The notes under the pieces were generated by a model. It worked only from the letters and a program-made list of their open reading frames with translations. It made no database searches and was not told the DNA's origin. A program made the translations under genes and the position numbers. DNA of 64,000 bases from Hymenopus coronatus (lineage: Eukaryota; Arthropoda; Insecta; Mantodea; Hymenopodidae). Below are positions 10,199-22,035 of this stretch, in pieces. The stretch's first letter is position 1; the number at the start of each line of letters is the position of its first letter. The stretch spans positions 108,776,176-108,840,175 of the forward strand of contig CM060897.1 in the NCBI GenBank assembly GCA_030762935.1. Direction: 5' to 3'.

Positions 10199-10965
10199 TC
10201 TGTGTCCATTCACAAGACGTTCTCTACATCTCTGTAACAAATTATTGTTGAAAACATATTATTCTATACACTTAATGCTAATCGAGATAAACTTAGCGAA
10301 ATGGTCTTATTACTTAGGTCCTTGTAAGTAGGAGGAAAATAAGGGAGTACACTCGCTAAAGTCAAATCTTTCAAAAGCCAGTTGCTATGAGATTGAAATC
10401 CATTTCTTTGCATGACCAAGGGTTGACAAATTCCCGTACGAGAAAAGTTGGAAGTACTTTCGAACTGAAATCAATAACAAGAAATATCACTGAAATGATG
10501 AATTCCACGAAAAAATGTATAGGACATAAATCGTGTGTTTTAACGAGATCTATTCTTTTTGTGCGTACGTTTTTTTTTATCTATTATGGTTTACCAGCTA
10601 TGCAAAATTCAGCAAAATTCATCCATCATAAGTTATTCCTATAAAATTCAAAATATACATTTTATTTTTCATGTAAATATCTTTAATATACAGAACTTTA
10701 ATCAAAATCGTTACAGCCATAATTAATAAAATAATTTTTTTTAAAAATTGTCCATATAAAGAGTAGTTTAGTGTGAGGGAATTTTTCTCAATCTTCGTGT
10801 CGTGTCGTGTCTTGAAAGAAACTAAATTTAAATACCAAGTTTATTGTTTTACAAACTTTTTATTTTGAGTTATCGTGTCCATATACACACGGACACACAC
10901 ACGGATCTTTTTCTAAAATGCTTTTTTGTATATAGGGACCCTAAAACGTGTATTTCGGTATCGAA
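10199..10965 (+). mobile_element. HER element, 3' end missing
   Basis: The copy starts TCTGTGTCCATTCACAAGAC and CTCTACATCTCTG and carries the ACACACGGAC tract near 10890. It breaks off after TTTCGGTATCGAAATT near 10965, before the terminal palindrome. Confidence 0.8.
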
Positions 10966-11065
10966 ATTGGCATCCCTAGGTTTATCGCATTCGATTCCGA
11001 CGGGATGTTATGACTATCGGCGTTATCAGCGGCTCCGAGCTCATTTGTCTATTGTACTGGTTAGC

Positions 11066-11238
11066 TTTAGCCTGGTATACTCCTTTATTTCTCTTCTGCT
11101 TATAAGGATGTAAGTAGTAAGACAATTGTGTTGGTGTTTATCTCGTTTTGCATGATGTAGAGAGAAGAATAACCTTTTGTAAGAATAGTTTGTATATTGA
11201 ATAGCTAGAGAAAGTTATGTGAATAGAGCACATAAGAT
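11066..11238 (-). mobile_element. HER fragment (5' end only)
   Basis: Reverse-orientation HER start region (TTTAGCCTGGTATACTCC to CTAGAGAAAG...GTGAATAGAGCACATAAGA). It abuts the 3' terminus of the next minus-strand HER copy across only a T-rich spacer. Confidence 0.8.
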
Positions 11239-11247
11239 TTTTTGTTT

Positions 11248-12048
11248 ACTTTCTCTACACGTACTATGTACATAGAGAAAGTATTGTATTCCACCCAAAA
11301 TTAGATACTGGAATTTCACCGGAAATACATGTTTTTAGAGCCCTGAATAAAGAAAAAAAAAAAAAAAAAAACAGAGCATTTTAAAATGAAAAGTCCGTTA
11401 AATATCAAACAAGGTATGTAAGTTAAATATCTTATAGGGAAGTGACACGAAGATTTTTAAGAAAATGCCCCAACTCAAACTATCACTTTACATAAAAGAT
11501 ATTTCGAAATTTTGAATTTCTCAAAGATGGACATAACGTGTTTTATTAAAATATTGTACATTAAAGATATTTAAATGACATAACATTTATATCTTGAATT
11601 TTCCGGGAATAACCTCTGATGAACTCTTCATTCTGGATGACCTTTGTTAACACAGATAAATAGGTAGACAGACAGACAACACAAAACCTTAGATCTCGTT
11701 AAAACACAATTTATGTCGTATACTTATTTTTGTGGAGTTGGCCGTTTCTGAGACATTTGTCGTTATTGGTTTCAGTTTTAAAACACTAAAAAGTTTTCTG
11801 TTATGCGAATTTGTCAACTCTTGGCCAAGCAAAGAAACAAATTTCAATCACATAGCCACGAGCTTTTAAAATATTTAATTATCGCTTTAGCCTAGTATAC
11901 TTCCTTATTTCACTTCTGATTACAAGGAAGCAAGTAATAAGAGCTTTCTGCTAATGCTCATCTTGATTAGCATGAAACTCATAGAAGATTAAGCTTTTTA
12001 ATAATAGTTTATTAAAGAGGTGTGGAGAAAGTCATGAATGGGACACAG
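11248..12048 (-). mobile_element. HER element, nearly full length
   Basis: The copy begins (reversed) ACTTTCTCTACACGTACTA. Its terminal palindrome is shortened by deletion to TGTACATAGAGAAAG. It runs to GTGTGGAGAAAGTCATGAATG near 12040 and contains an A18 tract near 11354 at the GAATCC-A(n) position. Confidence 0.82.
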
Positions 12049-12872
12049 CCGATATATACACATGTATTTGTAATAATATTTACCATAAGTATAATATACC
12101 ATTTTAATCAAATATTTTGGGGGTAAATAATATGCAAAAAAAAAAAATGGCTTTTTAATTTTGCCCCCTTTATTCCCAGTCCCCTTAAGAACATGAAATA
12201 ATGATTAAATTGGGTCTCTTTGTAATTGTTGTTCAACGTCCTTCAACCTGGTAAGTGATATCAGACGATGAATGAAATCACCTTAATCGAATTTCGAAAT
12301 CGGGAGCTCTTGAATGTGAGACAGACGCTCTATGCCCACACTTCAGAGGCGGGCACCTTTGTATTGAGTCAAGAGTAGTTTTCACCTCTCGGGAGACTGT
12401 AAACCACTCTAAATAGGATGTTTTCTTTTATGGAGAACATTACTGCGAGAAGCGATGAAAACACGCCATTTTGCCCGTAAGGATAGAAATCCGCTAGATA
12501 TTCGAGGTTTCTCGGCTATGCCCTGGATGATCTGTCTTTTAGTTGCATAAATCTTTCAGCTATACCTCGTCCACCTCTTTCCTTTTAAAAATCATCCCTT
12601 GCCAACATTTTACGGCTTAGAGCCTGGTATGTTGGCAACCACACTGCCCTGCGGCATTTATTAGTCATAAATTGACATCTCAATTTCAGCAGATTACATA
12701 AGCGGCACGAAAATTCAGCCCCGAATACTAGACTGCTCATTGTTGCTCGCCAATTGTCATCTACTGTTGAAGCTGTTGCGACTAAGTTTTGTACTGTCAG
12801 TACTTAAACCGTTGCGACTTGGTTAAGACGTGTAAAATAAATGTCTCAGCGAGATGTTTCCACTTCAAAAAA
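12049..12872. repeat. Intronic sequence with a dispersed-repeat match
   Basis: 12515-12670 matches 8470-8645 as a diverged interspersed repeat. The remainder (12049-12514 and 12671-12872) has no recognisable gene or repeat. Confidence 0.5.
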
Positions 12873-13589
12873 TCTGATGGGTTCCATTCACAAGGCTTTC
12901 TCTACATTGCTGTAATAAATTATTGTTAAAAATCATATTCTTCTAATTTATGATCATCGAGATAAACATTACAAGAAATTGTCTTTGTAAGCAGAAGGAA
13001 AATAAGGAAATACACTAGGCTAAAACGATAGTCAACTCTTTTAAAAGCTGGTTATCCTGTGGTTGAAATCCGTTTCTATGTAGGGCCAGGAGTTTACAAC
13101 TTTCCGTGTGAGAAAAATGCTTTTTAAACCTGAAACAAATAACAAGGAATATTTCAGAAGTGATCAATTCCATGAAAAAACATATAGGGTATACATTATG
13201 TGTTTTAACGCGATCTACTTTTTTCTGTAGTAAGTTTTCGTCTATCTCTTACGGTTTGCTATTTATGCAAATTCCAGCAAAATTCATTCAGAATAAAAAG
13301 TTCCTCAGAGACTATTTTCAGAAATTGAAGATATATTTTATTTGTCATGTAAATATCTTTAATATACGGTATTTTAATCAAAATCGATACAGCCATTTTT
13401 GAGAAAATAAAGATTATGTAAAACTTTTTCATGTAAAGGATAGTTTGGGGTGGGAGAATTTTTCTCAAAATATTTGTGTTGCATCTTTGGAAGATACTAA
13501 ACTTATATACCAAGTTTAGTATTTTACCCACTTTTCGTTTTTGAGTTATCGTGTTCACAGTCACACGGACACGCACACAGGATATTTTT

Positions 13590-14449
13590 ACTTTTTCTAC
13601 ACGTACTATGTACATAGTGTATAGAGAAGATATTGAATTCCACCCAAAAATTCGATACCGAGATTTCACCGGAAATAGATGCTTTAGGAGCTCCTGTAAC
13701 CAAAAAAAGTTTTTTTCAGAAAAAGGGCTGTGTGTGTCCGTGTGCAATGAACACGATAACTCAAAAACGAAAAGTCGTAAAATACCAAACTTGGTATTTA
13801 AGTTTAGTATCGTCCAGGAAGCGACACGAAGATTTTGAGAAAAATCCCCTCACTCCAAACTACCCTTTACATGGAAAATATTTCGAACATTTTGATTTTC
13901 TCAAAAATTGTTCTAACGGTTTTGATTAAAATGTCCTACATTAAAGATATTTATATTGCAAATAAATGTATATGTTGAATTTTCTAAATAGCTTCTAAAT
14001 ACCTCTTTATTCTGAATGGATTTTGCGTAACTGGTAAGCCGTAAGGGATAGATAAAATTACAATACATAAATTGTGTGTTTTAATTTGATCTACATGTTT
14101 GTATTGTAATTTTATCTATCCCTTATGCTTTTTTCGTTGAATTGACAATTTCTGAGGAATTCCTTGTTATTTGTTTCAGATTTAAAATACTTAAACTTCT
14201 TTTACACGGAAAGTTGTAAACTCCTGGCACTGCATAGTGATGGATTTTAACCACATGGCAACCAGCTTTTAAAGGATTTTTAGCCTAGTGTGTACCCTTA
14301 TTTCGTTTCTACTTACAAGGAAGCAAGTAATTAAGACAATTTCTGCTAATGTTTTTCCCGATTATCATAAAGTAGATAGACGAAATGCTTTCTAACAATA
14401 ATGTGATACGGTGTTGTAGAGAAAGTCATGTGAATGGAACACATCAGAT
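13590..14449 (-). mobile_element. HER element, full length, nested
   Basis: An 860-bp intact minus-strand copy starts (reversed) ACTTTTTCTACACGTACTAT and ends GAACACATCAGA. It is flanked by T5 on both sides within the host HER, giving unusually clear boundaries. The palindrome ACTATGTACATAGTGTATAG is intact. It contains open reading frames on both strands whose frames are not shared with other copies. Confidence 0.92.
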
Positions 14450-14468
14450 TTTTCTAAAAATGCCTTTT

Positions 14469-15317
14469 ACTTTCTTTACAGGTACTATGTACCTAGTGTT
14501 TAGAGGAAATATTGCATTTCACCCAAAAATTCGATACTAAGATTTCACCGAAAATGCATGATTTAGGACCCCCTGTATCCAAAAAAATCATTTTCAGAAA
14601 AAGGTCCGTGTATGTGTATGGATAGCATAGCTCAAAAAAGAAAAGACCGTTAAATACCAAACTTGATATTTAAGTTAGGTATCTTCCAGGGATGCGACAC
14701 GAAGATTTTCAAGAATATCCCCCACCCCAAACTACCTTTTACATGGAGAAAATTTCGAAAATATTGATTTTCTCAAAAATAGCTATAACGATTTTGGTTA
14801 AAATCTCTTATGTTGAAGATATTTACATGGAAAAATGTATATCTTAAATTTTTTTGGGAATAGCTTCTGAAGACATCTTTATTCTGGATGAATTTTGCAT
14901 AACTGGTAAAACATGAGAGATTGACAGAAGCTTAAAAGACAAAAAATGCAGAACTCGATAAAACACACAATTTGTGCTATATACATTTTTTTTCGTGGAG
15001 TTGACCGTTTTTGAGATATTCCTTGTTATTAGTGTCAATTTTAAAAAACTTCTTCTTTTCTCATACGGAAAATGGTAATCTCTTCTTCCTACAAACAAAG
15101 GTTCTTCAATTACATAGCAACCATCTCTTAAAAGATTTGACTATCACTTTAGCCTATGATACTCCCTTATTTCCTTTTTACTTACAAGGAAGCAGGTAAT
15201 AAGGCACTTTCTGTTATTTTTTTTCTCGATTAGCGTTAAGTAAATTGAATAATTAGCTTTTTAACAATAATTTATTGTAGAGATGTAGAGAAAGTCATGT
15301 GAATGGAACACATAAGA
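14469..15317 (-). mobile_element. HER element, full length, nested
   Basis: A 849-bp copy is inserted 15 host bases from the preceding nested copy, in the T-run before TTTGGATACAGG. It starts (reversed) ACTTTCTTTACAGGTAC and ends GGAACACATAAGA. Its target is the tract (GAATCC-A(n) on the other strand) that is also hit at 48121 and 59811. Confidence 0.9.
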
Positions 15318-15437
15318 TTTGTTTGGATACAGGGGACCCTAAAATGCCTATTTTCGGTATCGAATATTTGGGTGGAATGCAATACCTTCTTTAAACACTA
15401 TGTGCATAGTACATGTAGAGAAAGTAAAAATAATTGA

Positions 15438-15975
15438 GTCCCGTCCGTTCGTACACCTGGTGTGATCTTGAATATCGGAGCACGATTGATCCGGCGTACA
15501 AATAAGTTGACATGGAAATTGTCGCAACAGGTGAACGTTTCGCGTAGTTTTTGTCAACGTGTTTTATACCGTATAGAGATGAAGCCCTACAAAATAACAC
15601 GTGTCCAAGAATTGAAGGAGGAAGATAGACAAAACGTGGAATTATTGTACAGAGCTATGTCAAACAATTATTGAGAGTGGGATTTTGAATCCTCTACTGA
15701 ATTTCATGAGTCGGGAGTGGGGTGTGCCGTGTCAGCAAATCGAACTGTGGGTCCCATATTTTTTGAAACAGTAAACACTGATGCATATATGAGAATCTTT
15801 GAGGAATTTTTCACACAGTTGACTTCCATGAATGTACGTAAGCTGCCTTTCAACAGGATGGGTGACTTAATACACTTCATGCGAGTCAATCTCACGAATT
15901 CATGAAACATTCACAGGCCTGTCAACAAAGGACTGCGGCCGCCGTGTTCGTTGCAGCTTACCACTTGTGACTTTT
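15438..15975 (+). pseudogene. Degenerate IS630/Tc1-mariner-type transposase
   Basis: Frames shift within the stretch, but consecutive pieces read as one protein. An N-terminal helix-turn-helix part appears as KLTWKLSQQVNVSRSFCQRV then KPYKITRVQELKEEDR. A catalytic-region part appears as CAVSANRTVGPIFF and AYMRIFEEFFTQL. A later trace resembles a 'GLWPPRSPDLTPCDFYLW' segment in broken form. This is the DDE transposase type common in insect genomes with a CXXV-type Tc1-mariner helix-turn-helix. No terminal repeats were identified. It sits between HER pieces and is not shared by other copies, so it is unlikely to be HER's own enzyme. Confidence 0.8.
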
Positions 15976-16432
15976 ATCTTTAGGATAGTCAAAAGCTGGT
16001 TGCTATGCCACTGAAGTTCCTTTATTTGTATGCACAGCATATATGAGAAAAGTATAAGTTTTTCATAGTAGAAACCAAAAACAAGGAATGCCTCAAAAAC
16101 GATGAACTTCAAGAAAAAAATGTATATAGCATAAACAGTATGCTTTAACGTGCTCTACGTTTTTTGTGTAGTAAGTTTTTCTCTATCTCTTACGGTTTGG
16201 CATTTATTCAAAATTCCGTAAAATTCATCCAGAATAAACTACTGTTCAGAGGCTATTCCCAGAAAATTCAAGATATACATTTTGTCAGGTAAATGTCTTT
16301 GATATACGATATTTTAATCAAAATCATTAGTCATTTTTGAGAAAATCGAAATTTTCGAAAAATATTCCTTGTAAAAGGTAGTTTGGGGTGGGGGGATTTT
16401 TTCAAAATCTTCGTGTCGCATCCCTTTAGCCT
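15975..16432 (+). mobile_element. HER fragment (middle)
   Basis: Similarity begins at AGGATAGTCAAAAGCTGG, inside the HER consensus, and ends at CGTGTCGCATCCC, where orientation flips. Confidence 0.8.
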
Positions 16433-16588
16433 AGTGTATTTCTTTATTTCCCTTCTACTTATAAGGAATAAGCCTGTTTTTACTAAGAATTATCTCCATT
16501 AGTTGAAGTAGATAAAGAATAAGCTGATTAACAATACTTTGTTACAGAGATATAGAGAAAGTTATGTGAATGCAACACTTCAGATTTT
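16433..16588 (-). mobile_element. HER fragment (5' end)
   Basis: Reverse HER start segment from TTTAGCCTAGTGTATT to GAATGCAACACTTCAGA, joined through a T-run to another minus-strand HER piece. Confidence 0.78.
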
Positions 16589-16593
16589 TAGAA

Positions 16594-17221
16594 AAAGGTC
16601 CGTGTTTGTCTGTGGAGAGCAGAGCTAAAAAACAAAAATACCGTTAAATACCACCCTTGGTATTTAAGTTTGGTATCTTCCAAGGATGCGACACGAAGAT
16701 TTTTAAGAAATTCCACCTCCACGCCCCAAAGTACCCTTTAAATGGAAAACATTTTGAACAATTTGCTTTTCTTAAGAAAGTCTAACGATTTTGATTGAAA
16801 TACCCTAATTTAAAGATATTTGCATGACAAATAAAATGTATATCTTGAAATTTTTGAAAATAGCTTCTTACACTATTGGATGAATTCATTCTGGATGAAT
16901 TTTTCTGAATTTTGCATAACTGGTAAACCATAAGAGATAGATAAAATCGCACTATACAATGTATATTATCATTATGATATACAGTTATTTGTCACACACT
17001 TTTGTTGTAGAGTTGACCGTTTCCGAGGTATTCCTTCTTATTAGTTTCAATTTTGAACTAGGTATCTTCTCAGATGTGACCACCTTTCGTTACATCTCTC
17101 TTGTTTTTCTGGAAATAGAGAACCGAACTTCAATTGTTCACATACGTCCGGCTTTAGCATAGTGTACTCCCTATCCCTTCTAATTACAAGGAAGCAAGTA
17201 ATAAGTCCACTTCTATTAATG
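16594..17221 (-). mobile_element. HER fragment lacking its 3' terminus
   Basis: The fragment begins AGAAAAAGGTCCGTGTT, an internal HER position where self-insertion is also seen at 13589, and continues to about 17221. It contains CCACCCTTGGTATTTAAG, a decayed form of the internal palindrome. Confidence 0.75.
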
Positions 17222-17668
17222 CTTATTATAAAGGCCATAAATTGTTTGTTTTAATTAGATCTACTTTTTTGTGTAGCAAGTTTTGTTTATCTTTTACGGT
17301 TTACCAGTTATGCAAAATTCATCTAAAATAAAGAGGTCTTCAGAGACTATTCACAGAAAATTCAAAATTCAAAGTATTTGCCATTGAACATCTTTAATGC
17401 CCGGTATTTTAATCAAAATCGTTAGTCAGTTTTGAGAAAATCTAAAATTTCGAAAATTTTCCACGTAAAGGGTAAATAGTTTGGGGTGAGAAGATATTCT
17501 CAAAATCTACGCGTAGCTTCCTTGGAAGATATTAAACTTAAATACCAAATTTGGTATTTCACCGACTTTTCATTTTTGAGTTATCGTGTTCTGACTCACG
17601 CACACTTTCACATGGACCTTTTTCTTAAAATGCCTTTTTTTTTTATACAGGAGATCCAAAAACGTGAA
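17222..17668 (+). mobile_element. HER fragment
   Basis: Plus-strand HER from GGCCATAAATTGTTTG to ATACAGGAGATCCAAAAACG. The palindrome is intact as AAATACCAAATTTGGTATTT near 17537. The terminal hairpin is missing. Confidence 0.78.
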
Positions 17669-17689
17669 AGGTTGTCTAATGAGATATGA

Positions 17690-18365
17690 GTACACTAGCG
17701 GAGGGGGACACCTCGGCAACAACGACCAAGTATTGATCTTTTGTGGCCTACCACCCCTCCGAGGGAAGGGATGAGAAGAGGAGAAACCACAGGCCAGCAC
17801 ACAGGAAATGACGGAACTAAGCGGAGAGACGCACACTTCACTAGATGGCAGCCGTGGGGTGCCATCGGAAGAATGCCTACAGGGGCATCTAGCCTCAACG
17901 TGGAGGAAGAGGGTTTTACGCGGAGCAAGCAACCGTGCCATCTGTCTGCAAAGCCTCGAGCCACACCTGCCGCCGACCTGAAAGGAGAAGGGAAATGAAA
18001 TGAAGGGACGAAGGGAAAGGAACCGTGGTAGAAGTACAGCACTCTAGCATTCGCCTAAGCAGCCCCAGGAAAGCCACGGAAAAATCCAGTGCGCGATGGA
18101 TAGGGAGTGAACGCGGACCTTGCGATGCCAGTTACAGATGACACCGTCTGAGCTACCTGGCTTGGTGGTATCTAATTTACCACGAGCTAGCTGAATCATT
18201 AAATGAAATAGATCATATATGCAAGTGCGTAAACTCTGGGGTCCACAGACAGAACGAAACATTAGCATTGAAGACCCTAGATAGCATGGTGTTCAGTGTA
18301 CATGTCTCTTTGTTGTCACTCTGTTCTGCTTCCGAAGTTGCGCGAAACCTGCCGATGAAGAGAAC
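17690..18365. repeat. GC-richer repeat region
   Basis: Base composition is clearly higher in G+C than the flanks. 18168-18360 matches 8130-8340. A reversed tRNA-like segment near 18110-18160 (GATGCCAGTTACAGATGACA) suggests a SINE. Several overlapping reading frames (for example 17741-17998 plus, 18042-17695 minus) have no recognisable domain and look like composition artefacts. Confidence 0.5.
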
Positions 18366-18640
18366 TGAACAGCAAGAAAAGAAGCGCGCGTAATAAATTA
18401 TTCCCGTATCGCGACATGTCTGAGCAAACATTTAAAACTACCTATACAGAAATATTTCTAAGCATTGTAAATTCCGGATACGAAAAAGAGTATCCGTAAT
18501 AGCTAATTAATGCTAAAACCCAAAACATCTACCTTTTCTTAAATTCTTAGATTTGGTACAATATCCCCTTGAAGTCTTACTCGCCTACTAATTATGATCG
18601 ACAATAAGAAATTTGAAGAAAAGATTAAAATAATAAATCA

Positions 18641-18915
18641 GCTCGTCTCTGTAGTGTGAAAGTACCCAGAACGTCTGCCTCACATTCAAGAGATCGCCGG
18701 TTCAAATCTTGCTTAGGCTGAGTTACCCGGATAAGTTTTTTTTTCTCGGGACTTTCCCTTATCCTTAGAAGACAACTTTCGAGAAACTTTAAGCTGCATA
18801 GATCCCAATATCATTTGAGCACATTATTTCATAGATTACATTTATCGCCCGATATGATAAATCCGGTTAAAGGACGTTAAACTAAATAAAAGAGCAAAAA
18901 ATAAAAGAAAGAAAG
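18641..18915 (+). mobile_element. tRNA-derived SINE, family B
   Basis: The tRNA-like head has a B-box CCGGTTCAAATCTTGC. The body (ACCCGGATAAG, CTTTCCCTTATC, TCATTTGAGC) and tail GGTTAAAGGACGTTAAACTA match the copy at 40616-40857. The tail is A-rich (ATAAAAGAGCAAAAAATAAA). Confidence 0.85.
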
Positions 18916-19430
18916 GGAAAAAAATCTGATTCCTTTGCACTTACCCGGTGGAAACAGTTCTCAAGGAATAATCATTGATCATTTTACAAAAAAGCACAAA
19001 TTTATCATTTGATGATTAAAACTACATTTAACTTTTGCAAAGGATAGTAAGAGAGAAATGCAAAACCAATATTTCAGTGAACAGTTGCTCAACAGGAGCT
19101 CTAGTATTCGAGAGTCAATGATAGATTCTTAAGTTAATTATGAACTGAATGACTTAACAATTTAAAGTTTTACCCAACGTTAATAAAGACATTTGTTGTT
19201 TTCATTTTGTAAATTGTATCGAGAAAATTGGAGCGAAATTTGATTACTCTAATGAAGAATATATAATCGGAAATAATGGATAATCTTTTTTCATAAAAAG
19301 AAGGCTCGTTATCCAACTATATCATACCGGATCAATAAATGGTGTCAGTGAAGGGATATGAAAGTAATGCATATACAGTCTTTTAAACTTGACATGTGTT
19401 AAATAACCATGGTTATCATAAGCTACTCAC
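18916..19430. other. Intronic sequence, nothing recognised
   Basis: AT-rich sequence between a SINE and the DCX exon B donor, with no coding or repeat signal identified. Confidence 0.4.
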
Positions 19431-19547
19431 CTCCTGACCAGCGACTGTGTACATCCTTTTGGCCCCACTCATCTTGAGAACCTGACCCAAGTCCTCCAGT
19501 ACCTCTTCGAAGGGCTGCGACGTCCTCAGGTTCAGCAGGACTCGACA
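19431..19547 (-). CDS. DCX-domain gene, exon B: doublecortin core
   Basis: The acceptor GTGTTACAG|TGTCGAG lies at 19547 and the donor CAGGAG|GTGAGTAGC at 19431. The 117 bp encode 39 codons, phase 0 on both sides. The peptide [20 protein letters not shown], then [19 protein letters not shown], fits the centre of a doublecortin domain. In this ubiquitin-like, tubulin-binding fold family members read like 'VLLNRRT-QSFEQVLEDI...VRKLYTLDGKQV'. It continues exactly from exon A (ending HTVQ) and into exon C (VRSFSQ), which gives strong mutual support. The protein probably binds or stabilises microtubules; that is family knowledge, not shown here. Confidence 0.92.
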
Positions 19548-19917
19548 CTGTAACACGGAAACTGCCAGCTTGCTTATTTATGTATCTATATTCGGCGTGG
19601 GAGTAAAGGCAATAAAATTTTGCCTTTCTCGTGCCACGGTCACTTAACTGACCTTTTGACCTCTAAGCGTGAATGTATCATTGCTATCAGGGAATTTTAT
19701 ATCACTTGGGATCAGAAATTTCAGGTCTTACACTTAACATACTGAAAACATTATGAGTTACTAAAGATATTGTTAAAAATTCAGCTTATAATCTTTAGCT
19801 TACTTTTCTACATTGTGCTGTAAGGTACACCAACATTTTTGAGATAAATAATTATCCTTATTTAGTTGAAACCAAAAATAATATTGAAATAATGTAAATT
19901 TGATGATACCTAGAGCA
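19548..19917. other. Intronic sequence, nothing recognised
   Basis: Start of intron A-B's acceptor-side sequence. The polypyrimidine tract for exon B is short (GTTTCCGTGTTACAG). No repeat was recognised. Confidence 0.45.
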
Positions 19918-20815
19918 GGCAAGAGGAAGTATTGCATTCCACCTAAAATTCCATGTCTAAATTTAATCGGAATTACATACTATGCCATTAAAAATCTAAT
20001 ACGTTACACTCAAATGACTTTCTCTAACTGTTCTTTAACTAACTTCTTATAAAAAGTTACTCTTGTTTCTACTCCATGCTAATCGAGATAAGCATAACAT
20101 AATGTTCTTATAACTTAGTTGTTTATAAGTAGAAGAGACCTAAGGGAATACACTATGCTAAAGCGAAAGCCAAATGTTTAAAAGCTTTCGCTACGCGATT
20201 GTCTTTGAAATTCGCTTCTTTGCATGACCAGGAATAAAACAAAAGAAAAATATACGACTTCTTATCTGAGAAAGGTATAAGTATTTCACGGAAATGCTTA
20301 GCTCTACAACAAAAAATGCAAAGGACATAAATTGTGTGTTTTGACGAGATATAGACTTTTTAATGTTGTACGCTTTTGTCCATCTCTTACGGTTTACTAG
20401 TTATGCAAAATTCATTCACAATGAAGAGGACTTTAGATCCTATTCCCAGAAAATTCAAGATATACATTCAATTTGTCATGTACATATTTTTAATGTACGG
20501 TACATTAATCAAAATCGCTAGTCATTTGTGAGAAAATCAAAATTTTCGAACATTTTTCCATGTAAAGGGTGGGTTGGGGTGGAAGGATTTTGTTGATCTT
20601 GTGTCGCATCCTTGGGAGATACAGTACTAAAATATCAAGTTTTGGTATTCAACGGACTTTCCGTTTATGAATTATGCTGTGTACACACTCAGACCTTTTT
20701 CTAAACCTGCTCTTTTTGGATTCTCAAAACATGTATTTCCGGTGGAATCTTTGTGTCGAATTTTTGGGTGGTTTTTTACCTTCTATGTACGTTGTACATT
20801 TGCGCTAGAGCAAAT
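19918..20815 (+). mobile_element. HER element (type 2) beside a reversed HER end fragment
   Basis: A minus-strand 3'-end fragment (19918-19990, GAAGTATTGCATTCCACC) is joined through an A-run to a plus-strand copy starting TCTAATACGTTACAC at 19995. That copy ends TATGTACGTTGTACATTTGC then GCTAGAGCAAAT at 20815. The start CTCTAACTG and end GCTAGAG are type 2. Confidence 0.8.
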
Positions 20816-20825
20816 AAAAAGGGGA

Positions 20826-20882
20826 CCGAACTCGTAGCTCAGTAGGTAGAGCACCTGCCTGCTATGCGAGGGGTCCCGGGAG
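20826..20882 (+). mobile_element. tRNA-like SINE head relic
   Basis: TAGCTCAGTAGGTAGAGC is a strong A-box/D-arm, and GGGTCCCGGG is a partial T-arm/B-box. The 3' half and acceptor stem are absent, so this is not a functional tRNA but a short tRNA-derived SINE relic. Confidence 0.65.
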
Positions 20883-20933
20883 TTTTTCTCTAGAAAGGAT
20901 CATTCCCTACCTTTCCCAAGTCTGGCGTGAGTG

Positions 20934-21165
20934 TTTTTTTGACAATGTTTAACGCCCGATTTTACTACTTGTGGCACCGCAGACAATGCCACTGATGGTA
21001 CATGGAATGAAGATGGAGCACCGGAATGCGATGGGGGGAAAAACCGGAGAACCCGGAGAAAACCCGCCCCTGCGCCGCTTTGTACAGCGCAAATCTCACA
21101 TACGGTCGCTTGGGATCTAGGTGAGACATGAGTGGTCTGGCCACTCGGCCACGGCACCTCCATGA
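20934..21165 (-). mobile_element. tRNA-derived SINE, family D, near full length
   Basis: On the minus strand it starts CATGGAGGTGCCGTGGCCGA, with A-box TGGCCGAGTGG (Leu/Ser tRNA type). It continues through a TCTCCGGGTTCTCCGG body and ends with the TTAAACATTGTC-type tail and an A-run (T-run at 20934-20940). Its last 48 bases are the segment found alone at 5494-5560 and 6146-6208. Confidence 0.82.
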
Positions 21166-21224
21166 ACATGTGATCTACCGTGTAAAACTCAAAGAAAATC
21201 AGGAATTCAACAGCTTACTGCATA

Positions 21225-22024
21225 CGAGTCAACGATGTTTTATCTACATCATGGTAATTGAGATAAGCATTAGCAGAAATGGTCTTACTACTTGATTCCT
21301 TGTAAGTAGAAGGAAAATACGGCTAAAGCAATAGTCATATCTTTTAAAAGCTGTCACTATGTGAATAATTGAACTTTGATTCAATTTGCATGGTCAGCAA
21401 AATACAAAAGCGAGGGGAAAGGAAAGGTAACCGCGTTTGAGAACATTTACATAGTTCAAACTTGAAGCCAATAACAATAATTATCTTGGAAACAATCATC
21501 TCTACAACAAAAATGCATATCACATAAACTGTGAGCTTTAACGACATCTACATTTTTATATAGGACGTTTTTGTCTATTTCTGACTGTTGAGTTATGCAA
21601 AATCAATTCAGAATGAACAGAACTTTAGAAGCTTTCCCAGAAAATTCAAGATACACGTTTTATTTAGTATATACATGCCTATAATATATGGCATTTTAAT
21701 CAAAATCATTAGAGCTTTTTTGATAAAAGCAAAATTTAAAAAAAATCATATGTAGTCGGTAATTTTAGGGGATTTTCTTTAAGATCTTACTGTCGTATCT
21801 TTTGAAGATGCTAAACTTAAATACCAGTTTGGCATTTAATGGTCTTTTAGTTTTTCAGCTATTCTGTCCACAAACACACACACACAGACATACACGGACC
21901 TTGCTTTTTAGACACAGGGGACCTCAAAACATATATTTCTGGTGAAATCTCAATATAGAATTTTTGGGTGGAATGGAATACCTACCTTCTCTATACCTAT
22001 GTGCATAGTACGTGCAGAGAAAGT
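21225..22024 (+). mobile_element. HER element, 5' end missing
   Basis: The copy begins near TTTTATCTACATCATGG, just before the GAGATAAGCATTAGCAG block. It ends CTATGTGCATAGTACGTGC then AGAGAAAGT at 22024, with an A-run after it. Confidence 0.8.
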
Positions 22025-22035
22025 AAAAAAAAAAG

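Larger units (their letters stand above)
12873..15425 (+). mobile_element. HER host element split by two nested HER insertions
   Basis: The host runs 12873-13589, resumes at 14454-14468 with CTAAAAATGCCTTTT and again at about 15322-15425 with TTTGGATACAGGGGACC. Removing the two minus-strand inserts restores one continuous plus-strand copy ending ACATGTAGAGAAAGT. The interruptions fall in two consecutive T-runs of the host. The start and end are both type 1. Confidence 0.88.

Noticed and set aside
15438..15975. HER's own transposase carried inside an element
   Set aside because: The relic is absent from all other copies, lies between broken HER pieces and belongs to the Tc1-mariner group, whose TA-target and TIR habits do not match HER.
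17570..18042. Overlapping 85-123 codon frames on both strands
   Set aside because: They coincide with a local rise in GC content and a repeat match to 8130-8340; frames on both strands with no domain point to composition, not genes.
20826..20882. Functional tRNA gene
   Set aside because: The D-arm and anticodon-arm region is good, but the T-arm is cut and no acceptor stem can form; the same holds for 42507-42585 and other tRNA-like heads, which lead into SINE bodies or nothing.
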